Shown here piece after piece: positions 10,670 to 21,036 of a DNA stretch of 43,900 bases. This DNA comes from Paramecium octaurelia. Lineage: Eukaryota; Ciliophora; Oligohymenophorea; Peniculida; Parameciidae. The notes under the pieces were generated by a model, which searched no databases, was not told the DNA's origin, and worked only from the letters and a program-made list of their open reading frames with translations. Location: assembly GCA_905182995.1 (NCBI GenBank), contig CAJJDP010000058.1, positions 105,849 through 149,748 of the forward strand. The letters are read 5' to 3'. The position numbers were made by a program, and so were the translations under genes. Each line of letters starts with the position of its first letter. Positions within the stretch are counted from its first letter, which is position 1.

Positions 10670-11831
10670 GCATTAATCAATTCAGAATTTTGGTTGATAG
10701 ATCCTTATTATTGCATATTTTATTTAATCAAATAGTAAAACTTAATGATGCTCATTCATATAAGCTAAATGAATTTGAAGGTGAAATAAGCATCTTGAAG
10801 GTTTATATTTAATTAGTGTACATGCTGTTAATTCAAAAATTATGTGCAAAAATTTTCAATTTATGTATTAACAAAATTTGTATGTTAAATATATTTAAAT
10901 CTGCATCCACTAATATTGAATTGATTCTCATGAATGCTAACGAATATAATTGGTATGGAATCTTGTATATCCATTTCGAATGTTGAAAAATGAATATTAT
11001 TATTGAAGTCCTATATCTAACCTTTATGAGAAAACTTATGTGCATCTATCATACTATGTCTTTATTTCTTCAATTTCAGATGTATAAAAGCATGGAAAGC
11101 AAAATCTACATTCTTTAGACTCTATTCTTCTTACAAAAAGATTTAGTTATGGTTAAAGTTAGACAACTTGTAAAGTTTAAAATGATGGAAATGTTTAGGA
11201 ACTTTCTAATTGAATAATTAAATTATCTATTTTTTTTTTTATTCATGAAATCTCTTTCAGTGGTGGAGGATTATATCATGGATGAGGAAAAGCCATTACA
11301 ATTGGTCAGTGTATTTCGAAAATAATAAGACATTGCTAAATGGGATATGTAAATTTATTAATTAGAAAACTATAAAGAAATTTAGAGAATATTTAAATCT
11401 AATGCTGATGATCAAAGCCTATTTTATATTTGAGAAGATAAAAATGACTGATAATATTTGGTGTATTTGATTAAAATGCAGAAGGATAATCCAAATTAGC
11501 TAATTTAAATTAACTAGATTCAAGGTTCTTAACCTTATATTATTTAACCTTAATTATTTATTCATCAAACCTAATTGTTTAAGCTATTACTTTGACTAAG
11601 ATGGATAAAGTTATGTACTTTTGGCTATTTAATTATATAATCAACTTATTAAGAGGTAATACAAAAATATCAAATTTTCGTTTAATAAAGGTCTCACTTT
11701 AAGTTTTTGTCTCATTTTAGGGTACCATGGTTTATCAGATTAAACTATAACCTTTTATAATCTTTTTTATAAAACAAAGATAATGCATTTAATAATTTTT
11801 TTATTTTAATAGAAAAAGAAATTAATTAAAA

Positions 11832-12917
11832 ATGAATCAGCTTTTAGTTAGAGAATAAAATCAAAGTGATTGTATCAATGTTAATATTGTTGTTCTGTTA
11901 TAATAAGCAAGCTTAAATTTACAAACTTCGATCCCCTCAGAAATACCCTTATACATTTTTATAAATGGAATCAAAGAATAAATATTTGCTTAAAGAATGC
12001 AAACATAGTATGAAGAACATTTAGAGCTTTAATTGGACACAGGAATGTTCATTTCACAATATGAAAACAAAACCCTTCAAATGTTGGGTTTTAAAAATAA
12101 TTGCACACTCTATATTAGATTAAAATTATTAGGCTATTAAACCAAAACTAAAAATAATAACAGATTATATAAAGTTTTAGTGGATTTGAAAAACACTAAT
12201 ATTTAATTGTTTGTGGAATAACTAAAAACTACTCCAGTATCCTCTGTTTTTCATGATATTTTGGTAGAATTATTCCAAAATTATTAAATTGATCCTTCGT
12301 TGCCATTTATTTTTTTTATAAATGGAGCAGAAGTTCAACCTTTTGATGTTAGATTAATTTAAGATTTTCAAACCAAAGAAGGTATTATAATTTAATTAAT
12401 GGTTCCAAAAATATAACCTAATCAAGATTCATAAGAAAAATCAAAATTTGCACTCATTAAAAGTAAATAGATTAAACGTTTTTAGAGAAAAATTATTATG
12501 ATAGAGGGGATTGATAAAATGTAATTTTTTACATACAATGACATTTCTCTATAAGAGATATTTGAAAAAATTAAAGAGGATTTCCAATTATAACATAGCG
12601 CTTAGTAATATTAAATTAATAATGAAATATCATATGATCTATGCAATATTTATACCATAAATGATTTTAAGTTTGCAATTCAATAGAATGTTGTTACATT
12701 AATTGGAGAGTTTTATAAGAAAATTAAAATTAAGGGCTTTTTAGATGGAAATGGCTTTATTATAGAAGAAACCATGCCAATAAATACTTCAATGATAGAA
12801 TTCCTTAAGGATTTTAAATATAAATTATTTGGCCCCAAACAAAATAATTTTAATCAAGAAATTATTGAGCAAAATAATTATCAAGTTGTAGTACATTGGT
12901 CATCGATCAAAAAATGA
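11832..12917 (+). CDS. possible tandem ubiquitin-like-fold protein, 361 residues
   Basis: A single open frame from ATG 11832 to TGA 12915-12917, no intron. Three segments resemble ubiquitin-like folds by their beta-strand spacing. The first runs to about residue 105 and has NKTLQMLGFKNNCTLYIRLK, which resembles the ubiquitin DGKTL...GI...STLHLVLRL region. The second (~115-195) has LPFIFFINGAEVQP and EGIIIQLMVPK. The third (~210-300) begins KIIMIEGIDKMQFFTYNDIS. There is no C-terminal Gly-Gly, so conjugation is not expected; a scaffold role would be inference. Composition is normal and the gene is probably real; the fold assignment is tentative. Confidence 0.6.
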
Positions 12918-14008
12918 ATATATTTATATGAATATAAATAAATAAAATTTTAATAACCTTCTTATTAATTGGAAACACTAGAATCCTAAAGATAACATCA
13001 TATTAATATTATGACTTTGTATTTTTTAAAACTTTTTAGTATTGATCTTCTAATATCAAATATTGACCCTGTAACAGTTTTCCTTTGCGTTAACAATAAT
13101 AGATTTATCAAAGAAATGAAATTTTTATCTTTTTCCACATTTGCTTTGATTCTTTTAACTGTTACTAATCTTCTAACTAAGATATTTCAAAAAAAATAGC
13201 AAATTAAATTTATAAGGCTATTATTTTAATTTGCTTAAATTTGAAATTTATTCAATTCCTCAAAATCTGAAATTACACTAAAATGAAGAAATAATGAAAA
13301 AATTTTCGGTTCATGAAAATGTGTTATCTAACTTTTTGAAATCTGGACCATGCTCTTTTCTATGAATTACTAGGAAATTCCATAATTTTAAGTTTTAAAT
13401 TCAAAACCAATTAACTATCGATTAACCTTTTATTTTGATTTCAGGCTAATTGAATGATTCAGGTTCAAAGTAGAAAAAGGTTTCATAATTTTATTAAATG
13501 CTTATATTTTCTAAGTTAGTTGAATATATTATTCATCAATATCTTGAAAATCTTACTTATATTTAAATTATAACTAAATATTATGTTTTTTTTTCATATT
13601 ATTTAAAAATTCTTTTAAACCGATTAAAAATTTAAATCTTGTATTTTCATTTTTATTACATGATTGTTGATAAGTACATAATTAAGTGGTCCTTAAATGG
13701 TTAACTAATATCTCTTTGTATATATATTGCGATTGAATTATTTTTAATGAAATTTCTTATATTTATACTTTAATTTTATGCAAATCATGAAAAAGAGCCT
13801 TTTGCAAGAAAGACAAAAGATTAAAATGTCTTTAGATTCGATAATATTTAAAGGTTTAGTGTCAAAAATTCATTCTGCAATAAATTTACTAATCTGAAAA
13901 GTTTTACCCTCTATTAATATCAATTTTCCTGAAAACTCATTATAATTAAAAAATAAATTGATTTGTGTTTTCATAAATTTTGAAAATCAAAAAGATTATT
14001 ATTAAAAA
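12918..14008 (+). other. no resolved gene; minus-strand protein-like pieces
   Basis: No complete model. On the minus strand a short frame from about 13410 begins MEFPSNSQKRAWSRFQKVRQ, followed by DFEELNKFQIQANQNNS. Frames around 13010-13190 read SLINLLLLTQRKTVTGSIFD and QLEDQQQLKESKQMW. They may be exons of one decayed or intron-rich gene. The rest (about 13430-14008) is very AT-rich and I see nothing in it. Confidence 0.35.
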
Positions 14009-15356
14009 ATGGCTAAATTCACTTTATTAGTGACTATTTTAAGCTTTGGGTCCTGCTACATTTACTACGACACTGGAATACTTTAAGACTTTGATTATAT
14101 TGCATATTCAAGTTTTAATTGCAAAAATGGCTACTCTAAAATAGCAACCACAACATTCTCAAATTAATTTGAGTAAATTCCTCAAATATTTTTCACTAAT
14201 GAATACTTTGATTAAGAAATAGCTGAATTGGGGTTTAAATTAGCAATAACATCTATTACTAAAACATGTACTTTATAAAAATCGATTATGTTAATAGCAT
14301 TTACATTAGAAATTAGTTGTAATTTGAATAGAGTATATACCCTGAAGCTAAAATGGTTTGCTATTGATGACTAACGTATTTAAGTTTTAAGTAACTTCAA
14401 TATGGAGAATCCTGATGATAAAACCTTTTAAATTAAAAATCCAAATGCTTAAACTGGGTTTGTAGTAATCACAAGTATTCGTTATACAGGAAAAATCGAT
14501 TTTCTGTTATCGGTAACCATTTTATAATATACATAGATAAGCAAAATAACAACTAATTCAGTGACAGTCAGTATTACTAAAGAGGCAGGAAAGTTTACAA
14601 ATCTTAAATAGATTGGGTATTTTGTAGTCGTAGGAGTAGAAGAAGCATTCATTAATTTAGGATTAAAGACTACAACTGGAGGATTCAGTAGTGGTGCTCT
14701 TGCAATACAGCCGAATAGATGGTTTGCCATAGCATTGCAAGGATTAAATTATCCAAATGTTAATAATTTAAGAATAAAATCTATATACAGTAACACAGCT
14801 ACAACGATATCATATACTTGGCAGACCTGTAATTATTTATAATTAAAATAAAGGGGATTAAACTGAGACTCCAAATAGTCATTCTCAGATTTGGATTGCA
14901 TATTAATTTACAAAGATATTTAAACCTTTAGAATGTTTTACAATAAGAACCAGTAGAAAATAAGTGAAGAATTTAACAATACCTCCTACATTTTATTTAG
15001 AATTCGTTTAATCTAATTAAATTTACACTTCAAACGGAAATTATGTATATTATGTTGATAAATCAAATGCGCCATTTAAGTTGGGGATTTAGATTAAATG
15101 TGAGAATGGAAAGAAAATCAAAGCCGAATTTAATAAATGCAATTCTTGTAGCTCTTAAAAGACTCACTCTTTTTCCTATAATTGTTTTACCTAAATGAAT
15201 TATGTTGGTTTCTTTCCTGTGTTTTAATAAGCATTTCCACAATATAATCATTTAAAAATTAATATGCAATCATCATCACTTGAAATTATAAATGTAGTTT
15301 ATGATTAAGCCGTCACAGAAAAAACTATAGTGAATATTTAAATATTAAATCAATGA
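14009..15356 (+). CDS. secreted H-type-lectin-like protein
   Basis: 440 residues, with one 25-nt intron (14829-14853) that restores the frame exactly. The N-terminus MAKFTLLVTILSFGSC is a signal peptide. Two or more segments follow the H-type lectin pattern: IPQIFFTNEYFDQE...LGFKLAITSITK near residue 50, and a stretch around residues 230-290 with RWFAIALQGLNYP, LRIKSIYS, ISYTWQTWDQTETP and SQIWIAYQF (tW.dt......WiA is the family signature). The C-terminal part is cysteine-containing (CENGKKIKAEFNKCNSCSS). H-type lectins bind GalNAc-type sugars. A role in surface recognition or feeding would be inference. No membrane helix is seen after the signal peptide. Confidence 0.75.
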
Positions 15357-15800
15357 ATAAATAATATCATAATTCTCGAAATTCATTTTATTTATTTCAT
15401 TATTTAACTTTTGTTATTTATAATTAATATTCAATTTTTGAAAAATAATAATAAAATATCTATTAATTCAATTAATCTCTTTTGTTAGATAAATTCTATT
15501 ATTTTAATTATCATCTTTGTACTTAGCTAACAGGAATACTTTTTAATTTATTTGTATTTACAATAATTCTGATTTCTTTATTTTCTATATTCAAATCAAA
15601 TATATGAAACGTGTATGGAGATTATTGGATGTTCAAATAAATTATTTACTGTAAAATTAACTAGATCCTCCTCTCGTACTAAAATAAGAAATCGCAAGAT
15701 GAATCCTTGTTCCATCTCTAATACAAAAACAGTTTATTAAGAACTTTAAATAATTCTAAACTTATTAATATTAACAACTATTATCTATAAAATTAGAAAT
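15357..15800 (+). other. intergenic, AT-rich
   Basis: I see no gene or RNA in this stretch. It lies between the ends of two converging genes (stop codons at 15356 and 15801). A minus-strand frame runs a little into it but lacks protein-like composition. Confidence 0.5.
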
Positions 15801-16166
15801 TCAAGAATTCCATCTAATCGCCACTTAAGAGTTGAGAGTTGTTACAAATTTTACTAAATTATTACCTTTCAATGCGAAATCAGCAGCCTATATAGCCAAA
15901 GCCAATCCCATTGCAAATTCACTTATTGATTTATATTTATAAAAGCTTGAGTTTTATTCTGCCTCTTAACATTGGAATTGCGCATCTTTTATAAAATAAC
16001 TTTGGCAATCATATTGATTACAAAAAATATCTCCTTTCTCTGTTATATATGAGTTTTTATAGCAATCCAGATGAACCCAATCCCTTCTTGCTTTTGATTA
16101 ACAAGGGCAAACTGGAGGACAAGGGAACTATAATCTGACATATTATAAATTTGGATCAGGATTCAT
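15801..16166 (-). CDS. cysteine-rich protein, 121 residues, family unknown
   Basis: ATG 16166 to TGA 15803-15801, no intron, 121 residues. The first half carries spaced cysteines (FPCPPVCPCQSKARRDWVHL, then DCYKNSYI, DIFCNQYDCQSYF and QFQCQEAEQ) that could bind a metal or form disulfides. The second half is hydrophobic-helical (EFAMGLALAIQAADFALKG). The start is the first in-frame ATG. There is no clear signal peptide, which favours metal binding over disulfides, but this is inference. It does not match a finger class that I can name. Confidence 0.65.
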
Positions 16167-16641
16167 TATATTATTTTAGGCTATAAACCTTAGATGTATT
16201 GTAATTATAAAACAATTTTTTATTCTATTACTTTATTTCTTAATTGAATAAAAGTTCTTGAAAGTCCAATTTTTTCTCTTAATTTTCAATTTAGTCTACT
16301 TTTGTTATTTTTTTAGGTACTAGACTTAGACATTTGAGTATTGCTAAAGTTTAAATAGTGTAAAACCAAAAACGATAAAAATTTTACGATCAAACATAGA
16401 ACCTAAAAATGTATATTTAATATATGTTTATTTTTATTTTAAACAGTGAAATAATTTCCGAAAATCAAATAGATTCTTTGATATGTAAAAAAGAGAATCT
16501 ATTTATTTTAAATGTCATATCCTTAACAAAAATATTAATTAGTTCTAAGAAGATAATGGAGATTTAATTTGATGATTTGATAAATTAGTATTTTGACAAT
16601 TAGATATATATATAAAACACAATATAAAATATACATATATT
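16167..16641. other. intergenic, AT-rich, with one hairpin
   Basis: 475 bp between the start of the cysteine-rich gene and the end of the first PIN-LIKES gene. It is mostly poly-A/T-type sequence. The only structure seen is the inverted repeat at 16467-16504. Confidence 0.6.
16467..16504. repeat. perfect 11-bp inverted repeat, hairpin
   Basis: AAATAGATTCT (16467-16477) and its exact reverse complement AGAATCTATTT (16494-16504) are separated by 16 nt. It lies about 140 bp beyond the stop of the PIN-LIKES gene at 16642-17760 and 300 bp upstream of the cysteine-rich gene, both on the minus strand. It could be a 3'-end structure or chance in AT-rich DNA. Confidence 0.5.
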
Positions 16642-17760
16642 TCAGGTGCTTTAGAATATGGCTAGATAAACTATCATCCAAATAGGCATTGTAATAATAC
16701 ATCCTATATATCCATATAATAGAATCAATGATACAACATCCTCAGCATTTTATTAGTATTGTTTGGCCATGACCAAAATATTTATAGCAGATGGAGTGCA
16801 AAATGTTATAAATAAAATAAATAGTTGACAAATGTCTGTCATAATTGATAGTTTATCCAATAGCAAAATAGTCGCCAATCCTAGGAAGGGTAAGAGTATT
16901 AATCTATTAGCTACTATTTGAATGATTGTGGATGTCTTTTCTTATTAGGATGAATTATTAAAATAAATTAAATATAAGTTAGATCCTAGAATCATCAAGA
17001 CAGATGGGGTAGTTGCTTTCGAGATTGTTTGTAAAGGCAAGAATATAGCACTGTGGAGAAATGTGTCATTTATCAATTCATCTTAAATTGGATACAGAAC
17101 TAAACAACATAATGATGCTAGCACTGATAATAGAGGCATATTCCAAAAAGACTTTTCTCCTTTTGTTTCATTTTTGTTTTACGTTTATTATTCTGGCAAA
17201 GCTATTCTTAGATCAGAAAGTTCAATCTCAGCTTGATTCTAATCACTTTCATGCTATTCTAATATTGTTTTTCCTATGGACCATCTTAAAGCATTGACTA
17301 TCACAGTTTAAATAATAATTATGGTGACTAATTTCACTTCAATTTATTTTTCTGGTTATTGAGTCATTTTTGATAGATAGGTTGTTAGTCCATAAGAAAG
17401 TTGCAGTTAAATATTAGTAGTGTGTGGGTTTGCAGATGATAAAATGACAATGGAGTTTAGTTTTTTTTCTTTGATCCAATACTTATTGCTAAATAATCCT
17501 ATGCAGTAACCAAAGAATAAGCAGCAAAAGGTTGTGATAATACTAGGTATTAATGTAATTAGAGAACTAATTGTGACTGCTTTAAGAAAGTTGGTAAAAA
17601 TCAAAGATGGTAGGAATAGCCTTTCAACTAGACTGGATAGGGTTGTAGTGAATTATTTGTTCATGACTTTTGTGTGGGTTAGAATGGCACCACTGCCTGC
17701 AATGGCTAAAACACCAAATGTTGCTGAGACTACCGCTCGAATAATATTTATAAAAATCAT
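16642..17760 (-). CDS. PIN-LIKES / auxin-efflux-carrier-type membrane transporter (copy 1)
   Basis: A 372-residue intronless gene of the membrane transport protein family (PIN, PILS, yeast YLR152c type). The first half has about four to five helices, including VVSATFGVLAIAGSGAIL and LFLPSLIFTNFLKAV, then NSIVILSSANPHTTNIQLQL, matching the family's Asn-Pro element. A charged loop (about residues 155-215) follows, then helices ending VLMILGSNLYLI, ILFITFCTPSAINILVMA and the final YGYIGCIITMPIWMIVYLAI. PILS proteins sit in the ER membrane of plants and affect auxin; in protists the substrate is unknown. It is the downstream member of a tandem pair with 17964-19088. Confidence 0.88.
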
Positions 17761-17963
17761 AAACAAAATTTAATGAAATATTTAAATTTCTGAATACTTT
17801 CTATCACTCTTTATATTCTTTTCACAAAGGAAACCTTGAGGAAAATTACTTATTTGTATGAATTTAAATTAAGAAATAATTGATTAATATATATATTTAT
17901 GATCAATATATAACTAATTATTCTTTAATGATATTAATCTACAGATCTGTAAACATATTTTAC

Positions 17964-19088
17964 TCATGCAATGAATATGATCAAATATATGATCATCCAT
18001 AAAGGCAATGTGATTATAGCTAAGAGATAACTGTGTAATAAAACAATAGCCACTATTTCTTCAGTTGATTGTTGATATTATTTTGCTAATAATAGTATAT
18101 TAATTGATGATGGAGTACAAAATGTTAGAAATAGCATAAACAATTAACATTTATCATCAATTATTTTTTGGCTCAGTACAAATATTACTATAATCATACC
18201 AATTATTGGCATCAATAGTATTCTGTTGAATACTATGTATAATAGTGATTAATGTTTTCCAAAGCTTGCTGAGTTTCCCATGTAGATTTCGTAAAGACTG
18301 CTTCCGAGAATCAGCAATATAATAGGAGATGTGGCTTTTGATATTGTTTAAAGTGGTGCAAATATTGTATTGTAAATTAATTGGTTGGACAGAATGGTAG
18401 TTTAAACTATTGGGACGCATATACAAGCAATTGATACTACTGCTGCAGTCAAAGGAGCATTCCAAAATGACTTCTTTTAAAAATCATTTTCACTCTTAAA
18501 TGGCAATTACGATGATAAAGGCATCATCAAACATTGAGACTATGGTTCGGATAGATTTGTCATTTCTAGTTCCATCTCCTATTATTGTAAAATGCTTCTT
18601 CCTATAGTCCATCTGATTGAGGTCATGATAACGGTTTAAATAATCACAGTAGTGATAAGTGTAGTTTCAACTTATTTTTCAGGTTAATTAGTCATCATGG
18701 CAAACCACTTGCTCAGACCATAACATAGTTATAATTGTAAATTGGTAGTTTGCGGGTTGGCTGAAGCTAAAATTATAACTGAATTCAGTGCTTTCTCCTT
18801 AATCCAATATTTATTACTAAGAGTACCAAGTAAATATCCAAAAATAAAACATAATAAGGTGATGATCATACACGGGATATATTGGTGTAGTATTTCCAGG
18901 GTGAGACTCTTTAGAAAATTGGTAAAAATTAAAGTTGGAATAAATAAATGCTCTGTTAAACTAGAAAGTTAGCTTGTGAGTTATTTTGTGATAACTTTTT
19001 TATGGGTTAGATAAGCTCCACACCCACTTATAAAAAATACACCAAAAGTAGTTGATACAACTACGCCTATAATGGTTAAAATCTACAT
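17964..19088 (-). CDS. PIN-LIKES / auxin-efflux-carrier-type membrane transporter (copy 2)
   Basis: 374 residues, no intron. It aligns along its whole length with the neighbouring copy: VVVSTTFGVFFISGCGAYLT, then LFIPTLIFTNFLKSL, NSVIILASANPQTTNLQLQL and LTFCTPSSINILLLA, and a final helix WMIIYLIIFIA. The central loop differs most (EPQSQCLMMPLSSQL). The start codon is followed by TAG, read as Gln. The 203-bp gap to copy 1 and the same orientation suggest local duplication; sequence divergence suggests it is old. Each copy may have its own substrate or compartment. Confidence 0.88.
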
Positions 19089-19174
19089 TTTTTTAAATTA
19101 AATAAGAATAATTTCAAATATGGTTTAAAACTATTGAAATATATCCCTATAAAAATAAATAATTGTTATTTGTA

Positions 19175-20986
19175 ATGACGAAATTTTCTCTAATTTTTGC
19201 TTTGCTTTTAATTTGTAGTTTTGGAAAGTAAACCATATATGATAGGCTACACGGAACACACATAGAGGAAGAATTCGAAAACGAAGTCGTTACAGAAATT
19301 ACCATGTACGATGAGGAAGACCCTAAACTGAAATATGAGAAGATGATGAACACATTTATGAGACTAAGTAAATAATTATAACTTCTATATAGATGAGACC
19401 TAAGTAATCGGTTGTAGAAAAACAGATCATCATGAATTCTTTGGAATGTTTTTTCAAAATGCTGGAAGGATTGGAAATGGTGGTTAGAATAATATTGAAT
19501 TGATCAAGTAAGAGGACGATTGCTACGAGTCAATGAGTGTATCATATGATATAAATGAAAATGAAAAGTTAGTTTTATACTCTATATAGTCGTGTATGTG
19601 TTACATTCACTCCAGGAAATTACAAGAATAACTAATAATGTTCAGAATTCTATTTGATTGGAACAACCTTGAATTACAATATTGTCAACATTAAAGATAG
19701 TAAAATTTATTATAATTAATTTAATTTAGAAAAGGATCACAAAGTCTATTTTAATTTCAGAAATCAAAAATAAATTGAAGCCTTTAAATATTCAGGTGCT
19801 TATATCTTCAGAACTTGCGATTATTTGGAAAATTGGTTTGGTGATCTTTTGATGACGTTTGAATTATTTTTTGGTGGATTTTCAAGTAATCCATATTTGG
19901 GTCCAATCTTTGGAAGGTACTCTAAATATTAAATATAATAGTCAACCCCCTGAATGGATGGTAAGATCAAACATAGAATTAATAGAAAGAGCAACTGGTT
20001 ATAGATGGTAAGAAAGACCAAATGTTGTTGTGGATTTAAAGGCTAATGAAACAAATAACGGAGATTTTCTAGCTGTTACTAGATTTGATGGATTAGATTA
20101 AATCATAGAATGGGGAACTGGAGGCCGAATTGGACACAGTGCTATGATCTTTGAAATTGATGGTGAAAAATACGTCATTGAATCATAAGATGCTTGGTAT
20201 TGGCCAACAAAAAAAATACAAAAGACTAAATGGGAAGATTGGAAGGTCTATGCTAAGAATGCTGGATATAATGTTGCTATTTTACCATTGAGTCCAGAAA
20301 AGAGAGCATAATGGGATTAAGAAGCTGCTTTAGCTTATTGGAAAAAGATGGAAGGATAACCATATGGATATCACACATTTTTATTTGGTTGGATTGATAC
20401 TCCAACTGATAATTATCCAAAACCATTGAGTGCAGAATTTGCCACTTATATGTTTTCTTTCTTTGAAAAAATAGCACCTGGACCAATCACTTCTTTGGTT
20501 GGAGAAGCTTTAAATAAAAGATTGGGCACAGAAGGATTATCAGTATCTGAAGTTGCAATTGAAGCTGCAAAACAAGGAATAGAATTGGTAGATCATCTAT
20601 TTATATCTATAGGCTGATTTATATGCCATGGTAGAAAGAGATGAATGGGTATATAGTGATGGTCCAAGTCAAGCGTGTGCTGCCTTTGTAACTAGCATGT
20701 ACAAAGCTGCTGGCTTATTCAAACCCTTCCATATTGAAGCACTTGAGTAAGTCCACAATATTAACATAGGTTTACACCAAAAGATATCTATCAATTGAAA
20801 TTCTTTGATTCGAATTATAAGGTCCCAGAAAAATGTAAGAAGAATGATCCAAAATTACCCTATTGCCAATTGATGGGAACTCACAGAATAGAATTAGAAG
20901 GATATAATACAGTTGAACCTTATGAAAATATGAACGAGAGATGTCCAAGTGTTGCACCTGAATTCATAAGACCTGATGGCTGTTGA
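19175..20986 (+). CDS. secreted protein resembling circularly permuted papain-fold (NlpC/P60, YiiX-like) enzymes
   Basis: 563 residues from six exons. The introns are 19368-19392, 19568-19589, 19917-19941, 20588-20612 and 20747-20769 (22-25 nt), and each restores the frame. MTKFSLIFALLLICSFG is a signal peptide. The core has GGRIGHSAMIFEIDGEKYVI with His297, followed by Glu312 in VIESQDAWYWP, and much later Cys469 in GPSQACAAFVTSMYKAAG. His before Cys is the order in permuted papain-like hydrolases. I infer peptidase, amidase or acyltransferase activity outside the cell or in a digestive vacuole. The first 230 residues have paired cysteines and no recognised domain. It converges on IFT88 with a 50-bp gap. 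Confidence 0.7.
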
Positions 20987-21036
20987 TGTCTTCATAAAAC
21001 AGAAATTTATCAATATATTTAGATTTTTATATTATA

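Larger units (their letters stand above)
7826..11831 (+). other. unresolved region: probable intron-split plus-strand gene(s) containing repeat B
   Basis: No complete model could be built. After collapsing repeat B this is about 2.7 kb of unique sequence. Plus-strand pieces look protein-like: ATG 7965 (MLSSSRLLKIDYLLGNLHF); ATG 8521 and its copy at 9816 (MQFTYELGKVILTFNQRIDQ); a piece across 10520-10985 with IWYSIVDFEPPNDIILLKAL and DRSLLLHILFNQIVKLNDAH; and ATG 11080 to TGA 11433 (117 codons, MYKSMESKIYILQTLFFLQK). In-frame TGAs separate them, so introns, errors or decay must be assumed. Family unknown; a histidine-kinase-like relation crossed my mind but no H or N box is visible. Confidence 0.4.

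Noticed and set aside
13011..13199. Plus-strand 62-codon hydrophobic frame
   Set aside because: The opposite strand reads equally well or better, and neither has support from an intron or a family match.
18157..18465. 102-codon minus-strand frame inside the second PIN-LIKES gene
   Set aside because: It is a shadow frame; the true frame aligns along its whole length with the neighbouring copy.
18945..18960. Apparent one-base frameshift in the second PIN-LIKES gene
   Set aside because: It came from my miscopying of the sequence. Re-reading gives an uninterrupted frame (LTEHLFIPTLIFTNF), and the total length is a multiple of three.
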